DNA of 64,000 bases from Saussurea involucrata (lineage: Eukaryota; Streptophyta; Magnoliopsida; Asterales; Asteraceae): NCBI GenBank assembly GCA_033807775.1, contig CM066325.1:21013301-21077300 (forward strand), read 5' to 3'. The notes under the pieces are model-generated. The model was not told where the DNA came from, ran no database searches, and saw only the letters and a program-made list of their open reading frames with translations. The translations under genes and the position numbers were made by a program. Numbering within the stretch: position 1 is the first letter of the stretch; the number at the start of each line of letters is the position of its first letter. This document shows positions 44,721 to 56,600 of this stretch, one piece after another.

Positions 44721-44958
44721 TACCGGGATTTTGGAGAGTACCGGGATTTAGAAGAGTACCGGGATTTTGGAGAGTATCGGGATTTAGAAGAGTACCGGGA
44801 AAAAGTGGTACCGGGAGTTTAGTATCGGGAGTAGTACCGGGATTCAGAAGAGTATCGGGAGAGTACCGGGAGTTTAGGATACCGGGAGTTTAGTGGTACC
44901 GGGAGTTTAGTGGTACCGGGAGTTTAGTATCGGGAGTTTAGGGTACCGGGAGTTGAGG
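44721..44958 (-). repeat. TACCGGGA repeat array in the copia 2 leader
   Basis: About fifteen copies of GTACCGGGA or GTATCGGGA with spacers such as TTTTGGAGA, TTTAGAAGA or GTTTA (unit about 11-18 bp). It fills nearly all the space between gag ATG and LTR, where a primer site and packaging signal would be expected. Confidence 0.85.
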
Positions 44959-44977
44959 TGCGGCTTAGGGTTCTCGA

Positions 44978-45176
44978 TTAGAATACGTGAAGGATTCGAT
45001 TGATTGATTGAGATGAGACGAGATGGCTGAATCGGCCGATATTTTCATAAACTGAGAGAAGGTTACAATATGTTAATTAACCCTAATAACACAACTAAGA
45101 ACCTATTTATACAAGGAAGTTACAGGTAATTACAGAATAAACCCTGGACTATACATATGGACAATATACGCTAACA
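44978..45176 (-). repeat. 5' LTR of copia 2, inner end altered
   Basis: About 199 bp, almost identical to the 3' LTR but missing the terminal TG (plus strand) at its inner end. Confidence 0.82.
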
Positions 45177-45271
45177 TTCTTCTACATTTAATGTAGATCG
45201 TATTGCAGTTTTGGCTTTTGGTCCTTCTACACATGCAAGTCCAATGACTTCTATGCAAGAGACATAACTAA

Positions 45272-45560
45272 GGGGCCGTTTACAAAACGGTTACCCGGGT
45301 AAGTGCTTACCAAGTCACATTAGCTTACCGGATGAATTTGGCAAGGACCAAGAATCTTACCCGGTAAGAGCGGAAGCAAGGACCGAGAGTCTTACCCGTT
45401 AAGTGAGTGCGACGACTCTTACCATGGTTAGCGCTTACCGGCTAAATTGTTGCATACGATGCCCATTTTGGTGGACTAAAATCTTACCCGGGAAGTAAGT
45501 GATAGTGTTGAATTTTACCGGTAAGCACTTGCCCGGGTAAGTGATTATTTAAACGGCCCC
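45272..45560. mobile_element. Tourist-like MITE
   Basis: 289 bp. Ends are GGGGCCGTTT (left) and its inverse AAACGGCCCC (right). Longer arms share TTACCCGGGTAAGTGCTTAC-like words. Flanks are TAA (45269-45271 and 45561-45563), fitting the PIF/Harbinger-derived Tourist group. Confidence 0.78.
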
Positions 45561-45611
45561 TAAGTTGTTCCATTAGCACATGCGCGCGTGCACACACACA
45601 CATATAGACTA

Positions 45612-45826
45612 GGGTTGGGTTCCGGTGAGAAGTGCTAAATATGGTGAGAAGTGGTAATAATCAACCATTGCATGAGAAATGGACGAACATTAGGATGAGA
45701 TGCACCGGATCAATTCCCTTTTAAGCCGCAATTCATGGGAGTGTATTTGATTAAAAGTGATCAACAGTTTAAAAGTACTTCTCACACTTATCACCAAAAA
45801 TGACAGTTCTCACATGATCCCATGCC
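45612..45826. mobile_element. Foldback MITE 6
   Basis: Arms GGGTTGGGTTCCGGTGAGAA (left) and the inverse of TTCTCACATGATCCCATGCC (right), with moderate identity. Flanked by CACACATATAG and ATATATAC. No coding. Confidence 0.55.
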
Positions 45827-46190
45827 ATATATATACTATATATAAGAGCCTTAAACCGTGATATACATTAAAAATGGCAAATTTAGTGTCTTTTGTTTCA
45901 ACAATTTTTACACAAAAATCAATTGATCAACAAAACGTTGTGAACATGCAAATACAACAATCCAAAAAGTTCTAAGGCATAGCTTCTTAAAAGTAATAAA
46001 AATCATATAGACTTATTTGATTTGTGATAACATACAAAATTTTCTTTCAAATGAGACTATAGCTTGTATCAATCAAGTTGAGTGAGATTTCATGTAAAAC
46101 ATTTTGCTTTAATTGTGATGCAAGTTGAATGTTTATAGTTGTTGAGCTATTCGATAAAAAAATATGCAATTAGTCCTTGCGCCTTCTTTG

Positions 46191-47894
46191 TGTAACGACC
46201 CAATTTCCATAAAATAACATTAAACAAAATTACAACAAAAAATGGTCCCAACACAGATAATTTACATAAGTTCTACTCTAAACTCGCAGCGGAAACACCT
46301 TCACAATCGAGATACTACAGGAAGTCCGACGGTAATCTACAAGTCTTCACTAACCTCTAGCTCTTCTACCTTGACACGACCTTCCATCATCATCAGATGA
46401 AACTCCATACACGACTAACACCTGAAAATGGTTTAGTTTTTGAAAAAGCGAGGGTTAGACCATGAGGTCTAGTGAATTCCCTCTTTAAAAACAATTTCAC
46501 ACACATAGCAGTATAAAGCATTTAACCATTAAAATAATTGAAAATCCAGTTTAAATACTCGACTCCACATAAGGGGATAGCACAGGGGTCGCAACGTTCA
46601 TCACCTTACTAAGCCAGGTACGACATTCACTTTACAAAGCCATGTACGACATTCACCTTACAAAGTCAGGCAAGGCGTTCATCACCTTACAAAGCCAGAC
46701 ACGACATTCGGGCATCAATAATAGTTTCCCACTGTGCGACCCGACTCCCCACATAACAACATCATCACAAGCATACGCAATCAACGTTTACGTATAAATG
46801 AATGTATAAACAACTTGCATGCAATTGTAAACATTTCCATGTCATGTACAATAAAACCTTTCAAACAGTTTAATCATGTCATCATGCTCGTAACCATAAT
46901 CAGTTATGAAAACCTTTCGCAAAACATTTCATTCACACAAAGAAGGTAAAGGAAACTCACCTTAGCCTTAGCACATAGACACACGCTCCGGAACACAATT
47001 TAGCTCAAACCGAACACCTGAATTTGGACGTCATAAGAATGGTGTTAACCATCTAATTACATCCCAAAACATCCCTACTAAGCCCCTAAGACAAAACCCA
47101 AACGATGCCTCGATTCTAGACCCGAAACACGAAGCGACTCGAAGAAGGTGCACAAAACAGGGGCTTGCGCCACTTGTCACGCGGTTTGAAAACCGCGGGA
47201 CAAACCGCGCAACTACTTGTTTTGTCCCTCTCAATTCTGCACGCCACTTTCAGTCCAAAATTTCACCCTTTCTCAACCCCAACTCATCCCAAATCGATTT
47301 TAAGCCTCCAAAATGAAATAATGAATGTTCTAAACCTTTCCCCATAATTACCAAACATCAAAACATCATTTAATCTAATGAAACTCAACCAAAACCCAAC
47401 CATTGATTCATGATTCAAAACCCAAAAACTCAAACTCAAACCATAGCAAGTATGAGATTGCTTAACAAATATGAAGAGATTTCTCAATGTTCTGATCCAA
47501 AACTTAAGGGAATCACTCCCAAAACCAATTGTTTCTTATTCCATTGATTAGAAATCACAATTCCAAAGATTACAAAACCCCAAGCTACAAAACAACACAC
47601 TCAACTATGAAGAAGAAGAAATAGGGTTCATACCTTGAAGGAGATGAAGTTTCTAGCCTTGAATTCTCCATGCACCAAGCTCTCATGAAGAATTAAGCCT
47701 CTTTCTCTTTGATTCCCTCTCAAGCCTCCACAATACGTTCATATCATAAGAATGGAGAAGGGTTTAAGGTTTTACCCTTTTTAAATTTTCCAGCTTTTGC
47801 TACTTAGTCCAAAAGTATCGTTTTTTTCACACTTTGGCCACCAAATTCCCATTTCATTCCAAAATACTACAAAAAGGCAATATGGGATGTTACA
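46191..47894 (-). repeat. 3' LTR of element B
   Basis: 1,704 bp, TGTAACGACC ... GGGATGTTACA (plus strand). Hairpin TAGACC/GGTCTA at 46456-46471. Tandem units of about 28 bp built on CCTTACAAAGCCAGGCACGA at about 46585-46710. Confidence 0.9.
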
Positions 47895-50800
47895 TCACCT
47901 CCCCCTTATTAGAATTCCGTCCTCGGAATTCCATTGCCGGACACATGCTGAAAGTTGGAGTTAACTTCTGACTTCCGGTACTTACATCGCCCAAAATTTT
48001 CTTAAGGACCTGCAAATATGTCTCTACAAGATCAACTTCTCTACCTTTCAATTTCTCGACCATTCCGCCCCAAAGAGTGTTTTCTAGCAATGCCACAAAA
48101 TCCTACTCCTCCATTATTCGTATTGATTGCGAAGATACAACATATTGCCTTCCGACCAGCACTCCCTAAACAAGGATTAAGTCACACCAAGAATGTTCCA
48201 TACTTCCCGAGTACCTTTAATTCATTCATTAACTCTCCAATTCTTTCTATATCTGCTATTACTTCGTCACCATGTGACCCAACTCACATTCTTCTTGAAG
48301 CACACTACTCCAATTCCCTGGGAATGTTTTCCCCGACTTGAGACTGCAATTACTCATATCTTTCAATCCAATCGTTCTAGTCCCATTCACTTAGCCATCC
48401 CTTTCTGATCATAACCGACAATGCACAACATTCTTAGACAATGCTCCTCGGCCAACTACCACATCCTCAGGTCGGTAACGTGCCGAACCATACACACTTG
48501 CAATCTCTTTGATTAATCACACTACTCACACCGAATACTATCTTTAAAAGAAAGCTACCCCACTGGAGTCAACACCGATCACACGTGCCCCAACAGTTAC
48601 AAATTAACGGTCCAAAATCACAACAATCACTAAGCCATAATTCAATTCTATACACAAATTATATTCCTCGCCAAATCCACCGAATGGTTCCACCAAATAG
48701 GAGCTACCACCAAAAATCACTTGCCCTCCGCGAAGAGGAGTGACCAAGCTCACTCAAACTATCTCACTTAATCGAACACTGAACAACACTCTCATGTGAA
48801 ACATTCTCCTCGACAATACTGAATCTAATCCAAAGGTCTCTCAACCAGGGCACTATATCCGACCACTTGTTTCCTTTCTAACTTGATACATTAAAGATGC
48901 CCCAAAAGAATGACTCGCTAACATGAGTCAGCTTTTAGACCGGTCGCACGAACTTAGCTTCCTCCACTCTTTAACCATGACATACACAACGACCCCTTCT
49001 TTTTGTGCCTTACAAATAACAGTTCCTTAATTATAGTCCACCTTTCTAGTGTCTCCTGACATCTTCTCGTCGCAAACCTGTCTATACTTGATCTACCATA
49101 CCGTCATCATTTTCTCTCGTGCCTATACGGAACGCCCAACACACACCGCTACAGTCCAAAAGAATGGTTTCTCCAAAATCATCAATCAAGACCTTTAGCC
49201 AAGTCCTCATAAAGTACTTAGCACCGAGGACTGCCACGATCTCCTAACTCCCAACACAGTCATTCCACTCATTGTACTTCTTTACATCCACGGAATCCTC
49301 CAACGCTCCTGACTAAACCTCATAACGAAGCTCCATAGCTTACAGTATCCTCCTCGACAATCAAGTGAAGTATGAAAACTCACTCCAAAATCCAATGGGA
49401 TTGAGAGGAACAAGGGTTCTCCTTTCATCCCGTCGCCAATCGCAACTCAATCTCCAGATCTCAAACTAGCATTAACGCATACTGCCGGCAAAACCACACA
49501 TTTCGATTGAGCATACTCACCACCTTTGACTACTTCCATAATACGGCAAACCACCATTATATCTATAACTTACACGTTCTTCGGTACCAAGTGCTACCAC
49601 TTCCTCACGCTACTAACGCACCACGCGACCACATTGCAACAAGCTAACATGATGCCTTTCCACACAGAGAAGATATTGCTTCCTTCATGCCACCCATAAC
49701 ACAAATTCATACGAAGCAAAGAAAACGTTTCCCGACTTTGCCTTTCCCGGGTCTAGACGATCCACATGTCAAGGTCAACTATTCAAAGTGCACCCGCTTC
49801 GACTACCCTAACATTTCGTTCTTATATGGATCATCATCCCCATAAGAAATCACTTATGCAATCACGATCTTTCACCTTTATAACACCCACACAAGGTGGT
49901 CCAGCGTCATGCCGGATACATACCTTTCTCCAAACAACTTCTTACATCTTTGCAAGAAAACTCAACAAGATAATCACACTATAGTTACTTCTCCAATACC
50001 AACCTCCTGACAACTATCCAACAGAACGGTCACACGGTCACTGATTCAGCATCGACAATCGACATGCAATTGTCCAGTCGCCTCATGACAGACAAGTTGC
50101 CTCACGACAGACAAGGATTCTCGAAGGAATCTATTTCTCCTAACTCCCCGAACAAGTTCTCGTTCCTCGTTAACTCCCCGCAATCTATCTCCGTTGTGCT
50201 AGACACTTTACACATAAGCTAATCGTCCAAAACCTCAGTGGACATCACATCCACATTGGTGACCTCCCGCTCTCCCAATGCCCTCGCTAGGTGTTCCTAT
50301 ACCATACCATTTACACAATACGAACGACCTCATCCGTTCACACCCAACGGGTTTACTCTCACGTTTTAATCTCCTAACATCACCCCTAACTTGAGACATG
50401 TTAAACAGTCGCAAACTTCTATACCAAAGGACTACGTGATGATAATTTCCATTCCTTCCTGACAATCTAGGATTTCTAACAGAACCCCCTTCGTCCAACG
50501 CATCAAAACCAACCTATACTCCACCGTTCTCGCTTGAGGAAAAACACAAGACCTTTCTTAGCGCGAGATCTAATTATCAAACCATCTCAGTACTCCAACT
50601 CAAAACCGAAAACATTACATCGAGTAACGTAACGCTACTGATTACTATTCCACCAACAGAAACACTTTGACCATTTCAACTTCACCGCGATTAAAACTAT
50701 CCTCACATAACCAAACAATAGTTCAAACTACACTCATACCAACATTCCGAATTCACTGCCCACGACTCCCGGTATACACCCACTCCCTCTAACGGAAACA

Positions 50801-51685
50801 CTAAGGTCATAAATCGACCACATCTTATTCAACTAACAATTCCACTCCCCAAAGCCTTTCCTCAACCTCAATCGTAATACCCTTCCCGACCTAGCGAGTT
50901 CATAGCCTTCATGCACAGTGACAACGATTAAAATCATTTTGCACTCTTTTTTAAAATGCAATAGATACAAAATCATAAAACAAGCTTGAGTATGCGTGAA
51001 ACAACATCACTCAAGATGAATAGTGAAACACAACGATCACAAGGATCGCTCACAGGCACCCTTACGATAATTCGTAATCTTGTCCATCCAAATCGATGCC
51101 GACACAATGGTTGTCTCTAATGAAATCCTTTCACATACGACTGGAAAATTTTCGAACGAAATCACTTACCCAAAGTGGGTCTGTTAACTTCAACACTCGT
51201 TCATATAATAATAACGAGTCAATACTCATTTTGTTTATAAAACAAAACCTCGCGATAAAACATTTTCAATATTTTCGTAATGAAGGTTCTCTTCCGCAAA
51301 TAAAAGCATGAAATAAGTCGTAGTTCACTAAGTTCAAAGCTTTATCGTATAATGAAAACAAGTTTGTCTTTTACTTTAAAGAAAACACACGCTCGCACGC
51401 GTCAACTTATTTCCCAAAACAAGAAAACCTGTCATGCACGTACATGCTTTTAACATGAAAGAACTCGTGTAATACGTTTAACGACATAATGCATGAAATT
51501 CAATATGCAATTGAAGGCTATTCACCCTAACCAAGTCAAATGTTGCACTCACTTCAACTCTTCACTGACACCATACTATAACCAACAACCGCTTTCTTAC
51601 TTTTACTACAACTTGTAGTACTAGTGATTCACAGCCCACCTAACCGACTACTCAACATGGTTTAACAATTGACCACTTATCTCAC
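47895..51685 (-). other. Internal region of element B, part 1 (non-coding)
   Basis: No ORF with a recognisable domain on either strand. The end next to the LTR has a perfect hairpin, GAATTCCG/CGGAATTC with loop TCCT (47912-47931), immediately before the polypurine tract. The rest is C/A-rich on the plus strand and may be highly decayed or foreign filler. Confidence 0.6.
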
Positions 51686-53399
51686 TGTAATAACCAAGTA
51701 TGTTATTTAATTATTTAACTAATAATATTTAGTTAAAATAAGATTTGGGAAATTTTATAAGTTATTATATTAAGTTTTATAGAGTTAGAAGTTAAGGGAG
51801 TAAATTTTAAATAGAAGTATAAGGGTATTTTATGTCAATAGAAAGGAGTATGGGGTTGAATTGGTAGAAGTGAAGATATTTTTCACCTCCACCACCTCCA
51901 TACTCTCATAATAGGATGAGAGGTGTCATCTTGTAAACACATATAGCAAATTGATAGTGTGTGTGTGTGTGTTACGTGAAGAGAAAGAAAAGAGAAAGAG
52001 ATAGTGATTTTAAGAAGAAGAAGAGGAAGTTCATCATTAATTCTGCTGGGTTTTAATAACTACATCAAGGAATCAAGGTAACAATCTTATCTAAATCCTT
52101 TCTTTTATGTTCATAAGTTGTTAAAAGAGTTATAAGTGGGTTTTAGTGATTTTAGGAAGATATGTATGTTTTGGGTATGGATTAGTGTTCTAGTAGTAGT
52201 AGAAAACCTATCTGCAAAGTTACATAAACATGCATGGTAAAATCTGCAAAATCTGGACTTAGGATGAACACAGTGGACTAAGACATTCAACCAAGTCGCA
52301 ATAGTGGGTTGCGACATGGTTGAATGTTGCGACATTCATGAGTGTCGCAACCTTGTGTTGCGACTTGCTCATTGAAGTCGCAATAGTTGATTGCGACTTG
52401 GCCATGAAGTCGCAATGGTCGTTTGCGACATGGTTTGGAATCGCAACAGTGGGTTGCGACTTGAAGTTGGAATCGCAATAGTGGACTGCGATTTGGGGGT
52501 GAAGTCGCAGTAGTTGATTGCGACTTGGGGTTAAAGTCGCAATAGTTAATTGCGACTTGGCTCTGTGCGTTGCGACTTTAGTTCAAATTTTAGTAGGTTG
52601 CGATTTGAGTTGAGGATTTTGGGATTTTTATAGTTTAGTCTTGTAAACAGGATACTTTGTATTTTACTCAATTTCAGATTCTGTGAAAGATTGAAGTACG
52701 TGATATTTTGCTTGGAAAGAGATTTTGATAAACAACAAGGTGAGTTTTACTTCAAAGTATTTTTAACTGGAATACATCTGTGTGGATGCCGAATATTTGA
52801 TAAATTGTATGAATATGTCATACGTGTGTAATTATGATATATTATGATATTATAATTACGTGAGTATTATATTTTGATATAATACGTGGCCGAGCTTAGG
52901 ACCGGTGTGTTAATTGGCTCGCAACCAATAAAGTTGGCCATTGGTGGAGTGATAAGGTGAGATGGGATGTGTGCGATGCACGAATTTTGGTTGGTATTAA
53001 ATTACGTGTGATATATGTGTATTTATATAAAGAGGTTTTATATAAATGAATTTCATAATGATTTTCAAATGACAGGGATTTTCTCACTAGACCCTTAGGT
53101 CTAACCCTCATTTTCTGTTTTAAAAATATGTATTCCAAGTGGTGGTTCCAGTAATACCAAGTGATTAGAATATTTGATGGATAGCTTTTTGTGAAGGTGG
53201 TCGCTATGAAGTTATGGATGCTTCTGTACTTATGACTTAGTTGTTAGTCATTATGTAATCTAAATAGGAACAAGTTTGTACTAAATTTCTTATTATGTTT
53301 AGCATAGTTTAAGGGACCGAATGTGAAATGTGATGTACTTTCTTTGAAAATATGTTACAAATTATATGTTATTTGTATATTTGGATATGGGATGTTACA
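51686..53399 (+). repeat. 5' LTR of element A with TCGCAAT hairpin array
   Basis: Ends TGTAA/TTACA. At about 52285-52600 there is a tandem array of roughly 28-45-bp units in which AAGTCGCAAT pairs with ATTGCGACTT. Hairpin TAGACC/GGTCTA with loop CTTA at 53088-53103. A possible splice donor CAAG|GTAACA lies at 52077/52078. Confidence 0.92.
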
Positions 53400-53660
53400 A
53401 ATGGTATCAGAGCCCTAGTTTAAGGGATTTAGGTATTAGTATCTGTACCTAGACTTAAACTGTATGAGAAGTAGGATGTCCCTATTATTTTAGAACCTGG
53501 GGATGTTAAGTATAAAAGGTAGAAGGAACATCATGTAAGGTAATTTCAGATTACACCTGGCCAGTGTAATTATGATTTTACAGGTACATGTTTGAACTGG
53601 AACACCTGGTTATATGGGGTATGTGCTTATGTGTATATTAACCTTGTTTGAATCTACAGA
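53400..53660 (+). promoter_or_regulatory. Leader of element A: primer site, CTGGCCA-loop hairpin, acceptor-like site
   Basis: Primer-binding site 53402-53413. Outer pairing words CATGTA (53532-53537) and TACATG (53585-53590) enclose hairpin 53550-53570: stem ATTACAC/GTGTAAT, loop CTGGCCA. AATCTACAG ends at 53659, one base before the gag ATG, and looks like a splice acceptor. Confidence 0.72.
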
Positions 53661-56600
53661 ATGGCAAGTGGCACTAGACAAAAGAATAAAAGGGGAGGAA
53701 GGAATTCGGGTGGAGAGAACCCACCAATTGGAACAGGGGGAAGAGGAAGAGATAGTGGCAGAGGCAGAACCGTAGGTAGAATTGGAGGCAGAACTGGGGG
53801 TAGAACACAACCACAAGGTACAGAGTTTGTTACAAGGGATGATCTGATGGCAAAAATGGGAAGGCTGCAAGCTAGTATACAAGCAATGTTCGACCAGAAT
53901 CGGCATAATGAAGTTGAAACACAAAATCCTGAACCAGAAGATGAAATGCCAATTACCCCAACTGTTATACCGGTAGCAAGGAGATGCGACTACAAAATGT
54001 TCTTAAGCTGTAAACCTCCGACCTATACAGGAGACAGGGACCCCGTGAAAGCGATGAAGTGGTTAAAAGAAATAGAGGCCATTTTCAAGACAAGTAAGTG
54101 TGCTGACGAAGATAGAGTATTGTATGGAGTAGCAATGTTAAAGGGGGATGATTTGTATTGGTGGGAATCTTTTATTCATTCTAAAGGATCTGATGTTTAT
54201 TCTAACCTCTCTTGGGAAGAATTTGTGACAGCCTACAGGGAACAATTTTGTCCCCAAGCAGCAGTCAAACAACTGGAAGGGGAATTTATGAATTTACAAC
54301 AAGGAAACTTATCAGTTCGAGATTACACCGCCATATTTCTAGAAAAGTCGCGGTTCGCGGAATATTACGTGGCCACGGAGGCAATGAAGACGGAAAGGTT
54401 TATATTCGGGTTGAACTCGGAAGTCAGGAAGCTAGTGACTGCAAAGGGATCCGATACCTTCTCGGCTGCAGTTAATGCCGCCGAGAATGTTGAACGAGAT
54501 ATTAGGAGGGATACAGGCGATAAAAGTAGCGGGAAGAGGAAATGGGAAGGACCACCACATGATCCGAGGAAGTCCAGGTTTCAGAGGTTTGATAATCGTC
54601 CGCCGTTTCGACCAGCGGAAAGACCGTGTCCGAAATGTAATCGCTTTCATCAGGGAAATTGTCAAGTGGAATCCCGGGTTTGTTTTAAGTGCGGAAAACC
54701 CGGACACGTGGTTAAAGATTGTCATGTGACGCAGTTTTGTTATACATGTAATTCTCCGGATCACATAATGCCAGATTGTCCGCAAAGAAGAATACAACAG
54801 GGTGGATCATCAGGGAAACCAGCAATTGCTAGACCAGTAGTTCCCAGACTAGAGCCACCAAGAATAAGAGGTCGTTCATTTCAGATGACAGCAAAAGAAA
54901 CGGAGGAAACTCCGGATGTAGTCACAGGTACATTTTTCATAAACTCCACACGTGCTAAAGTGTTATTTGATTCCGGTGCAAACCGATCCTTTGTGTCTCC
55001 TTCATTCGCTGCTCATATGTGTTTAAAACCCAAGGTGTTAGATCGTGCTTTGTTAGTAGATACTGCAAATGATAACCAAGTGCCGGTTAAGGAAGTATAT
55101 GATAGCTGTGTGATAAATATAGAAGGGTGTGGAGTACCGATACAATTGTTTCCTATAGCCTTGATTGAGTTTGATGTGGTAGTGGGGATGGATTGGTTAG
55201 CTGAGAATCAAGCTAACATAGTTTGTGATAAGAAATTAATAAATGTTGTGTTACCTGAGAAGGGGCCAATTGTGATTTATGGTGATCGTAGAAATCATCA
55301 GTCTAGTCTTATATCTATGATAAAAGCCCGTAAGTGTGTTAATAAAGGTTGCCCGAGTTACTTAACTTATATGATAGATACTAAGCTAGAGAAGAGCAAG
55401 TTGGAAGATATTTCGATTGTTAGTGAATTTCCGGAAGTGTTCCCTGAAGACTTGAATAGTCTTCCGCCCGTTAGACAAGTGGAGTTTGGTATAGATTTGA
55501 TTCCTGGGGCTGCTCCGGTTGCCCGTGCACCGTATCGTTTGGCACCTCCAGAGATGAAAGAGATGATGACTCAATTGAAGGATCTCCCAGATAAAGGCTT
55601 CATTAGACCGAGTTCTTCACCGTGGGGAGCACCAGTTTTATTTGTGAAAAAGAATGATGGTTTGATGAGAATGTGTATCGACTACCGGGAATTGAATAAG
55701 CGAACGATCAAGAACAAGTATCCGCTACCCAGAATTGATGATCTCTTTGATCAATTAGTTGGAGCTTGTTATTTCTCCAAGATTGATCTCAGATCTGGTT
55801 ACCATAAGTTGAAGGTTAAAGAAGAAGACGTTCTAAAGACAGCTTTTCGCACAAGATACGGTCACTACGAATTCTTGGTGATGCCATTTGGACTAACAAA
55901 TGCTCCAGCCGCTTTTATGGATCTAATGAATCGGGTATGTAAGCCGTATCTCGATAAATTTGTTATAGTATTTATCGATGATATACTTATTTATTCCCGA
56001 TCCAAAGAGGATCACGCTCAACACCTTCGTTTGATTTTGGAATTGCTGAAGAAAGAAAAGTTGTATGCTAAATTTTCGAAATGTGAATTTTGGTTGCAAG
56101 AAGTACAATTTTTGGGGCATGTAGTTTCTGAGAAGGGTATACAAGTTGATCCGATGAAAGTGGAGGCGATTGAAAAGTGGGAACCACCGAGAACGCCAAC
56201 CGAGGTACGCAGTTTTCTGGGCTTAGCTGGGTATTACCGAAAGTTTATAAAAGACTTCTCTCGTATCGCGACGCCTTTGACTAAGTTAACTCGGAAGAAT
56301 TTGAAGTTTGAATGGAGAGCAGAACAGGATGAAACATTCAGAATATTGAAAGAGAAACTCTGCAGCGCACCGATATTAGCATTGCTAGAAGGTACCGATG
56401 ATTTTGTTGTCTACAGCGATGCTTCTAAACTAGGATTGGGATGTGTACTTATGCAACGTGGAAAGGTGATTGCTTATGCTTCTCGTCAGCTGAAAGACCA
56501 TGAAAGACAGTACCCTACTCATGATATGGAGCTTGCAGCAGTTGTCTTCACATTGAAGATTTGGAGACATTATCTTTACAGTTCCAAATGTCAAATTTTT

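Larger units (their letters stand above)
40243..45176 (-). mobile_element. Ty1/copia retrotransposon with intact gag-pol (copia 2)
   Basis: Minus strand. LTRs of about 200 bp (40243-40443; about 44978-45176) differ by about one base, so it is young. A polypurine tract (TTTGAGGGGGGG on the minus strand) borders the left LTR. The right LTR lacks its expected last bases: the plus strand reads TCGATTAGAATACG where the left LTR has TGTTAGAATACG. No TGGTATCAGAGC primer site follows, and no 5-bp target duplication is visible (AATAC on the left, TTCTT on the right). The leader is instead a TACCGGGA repeat array. Confidence 0.88.

Noticed and set aside
47895..51685. Tandem cluster of small host genes in the interior of element B
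   Set aside because: Several 60-107-codon frames occur on both strands but none has a recognisable domain or splice pattern; target duplications show the whole block is one element.
52111..52478. Cys-rich small open frames on the minus strand, also at 58852-59163
   Set aside because: They are translations of the TCGCAAT array in the two LTRs of element A; the Cys-Asp pattern comes from the repeat.
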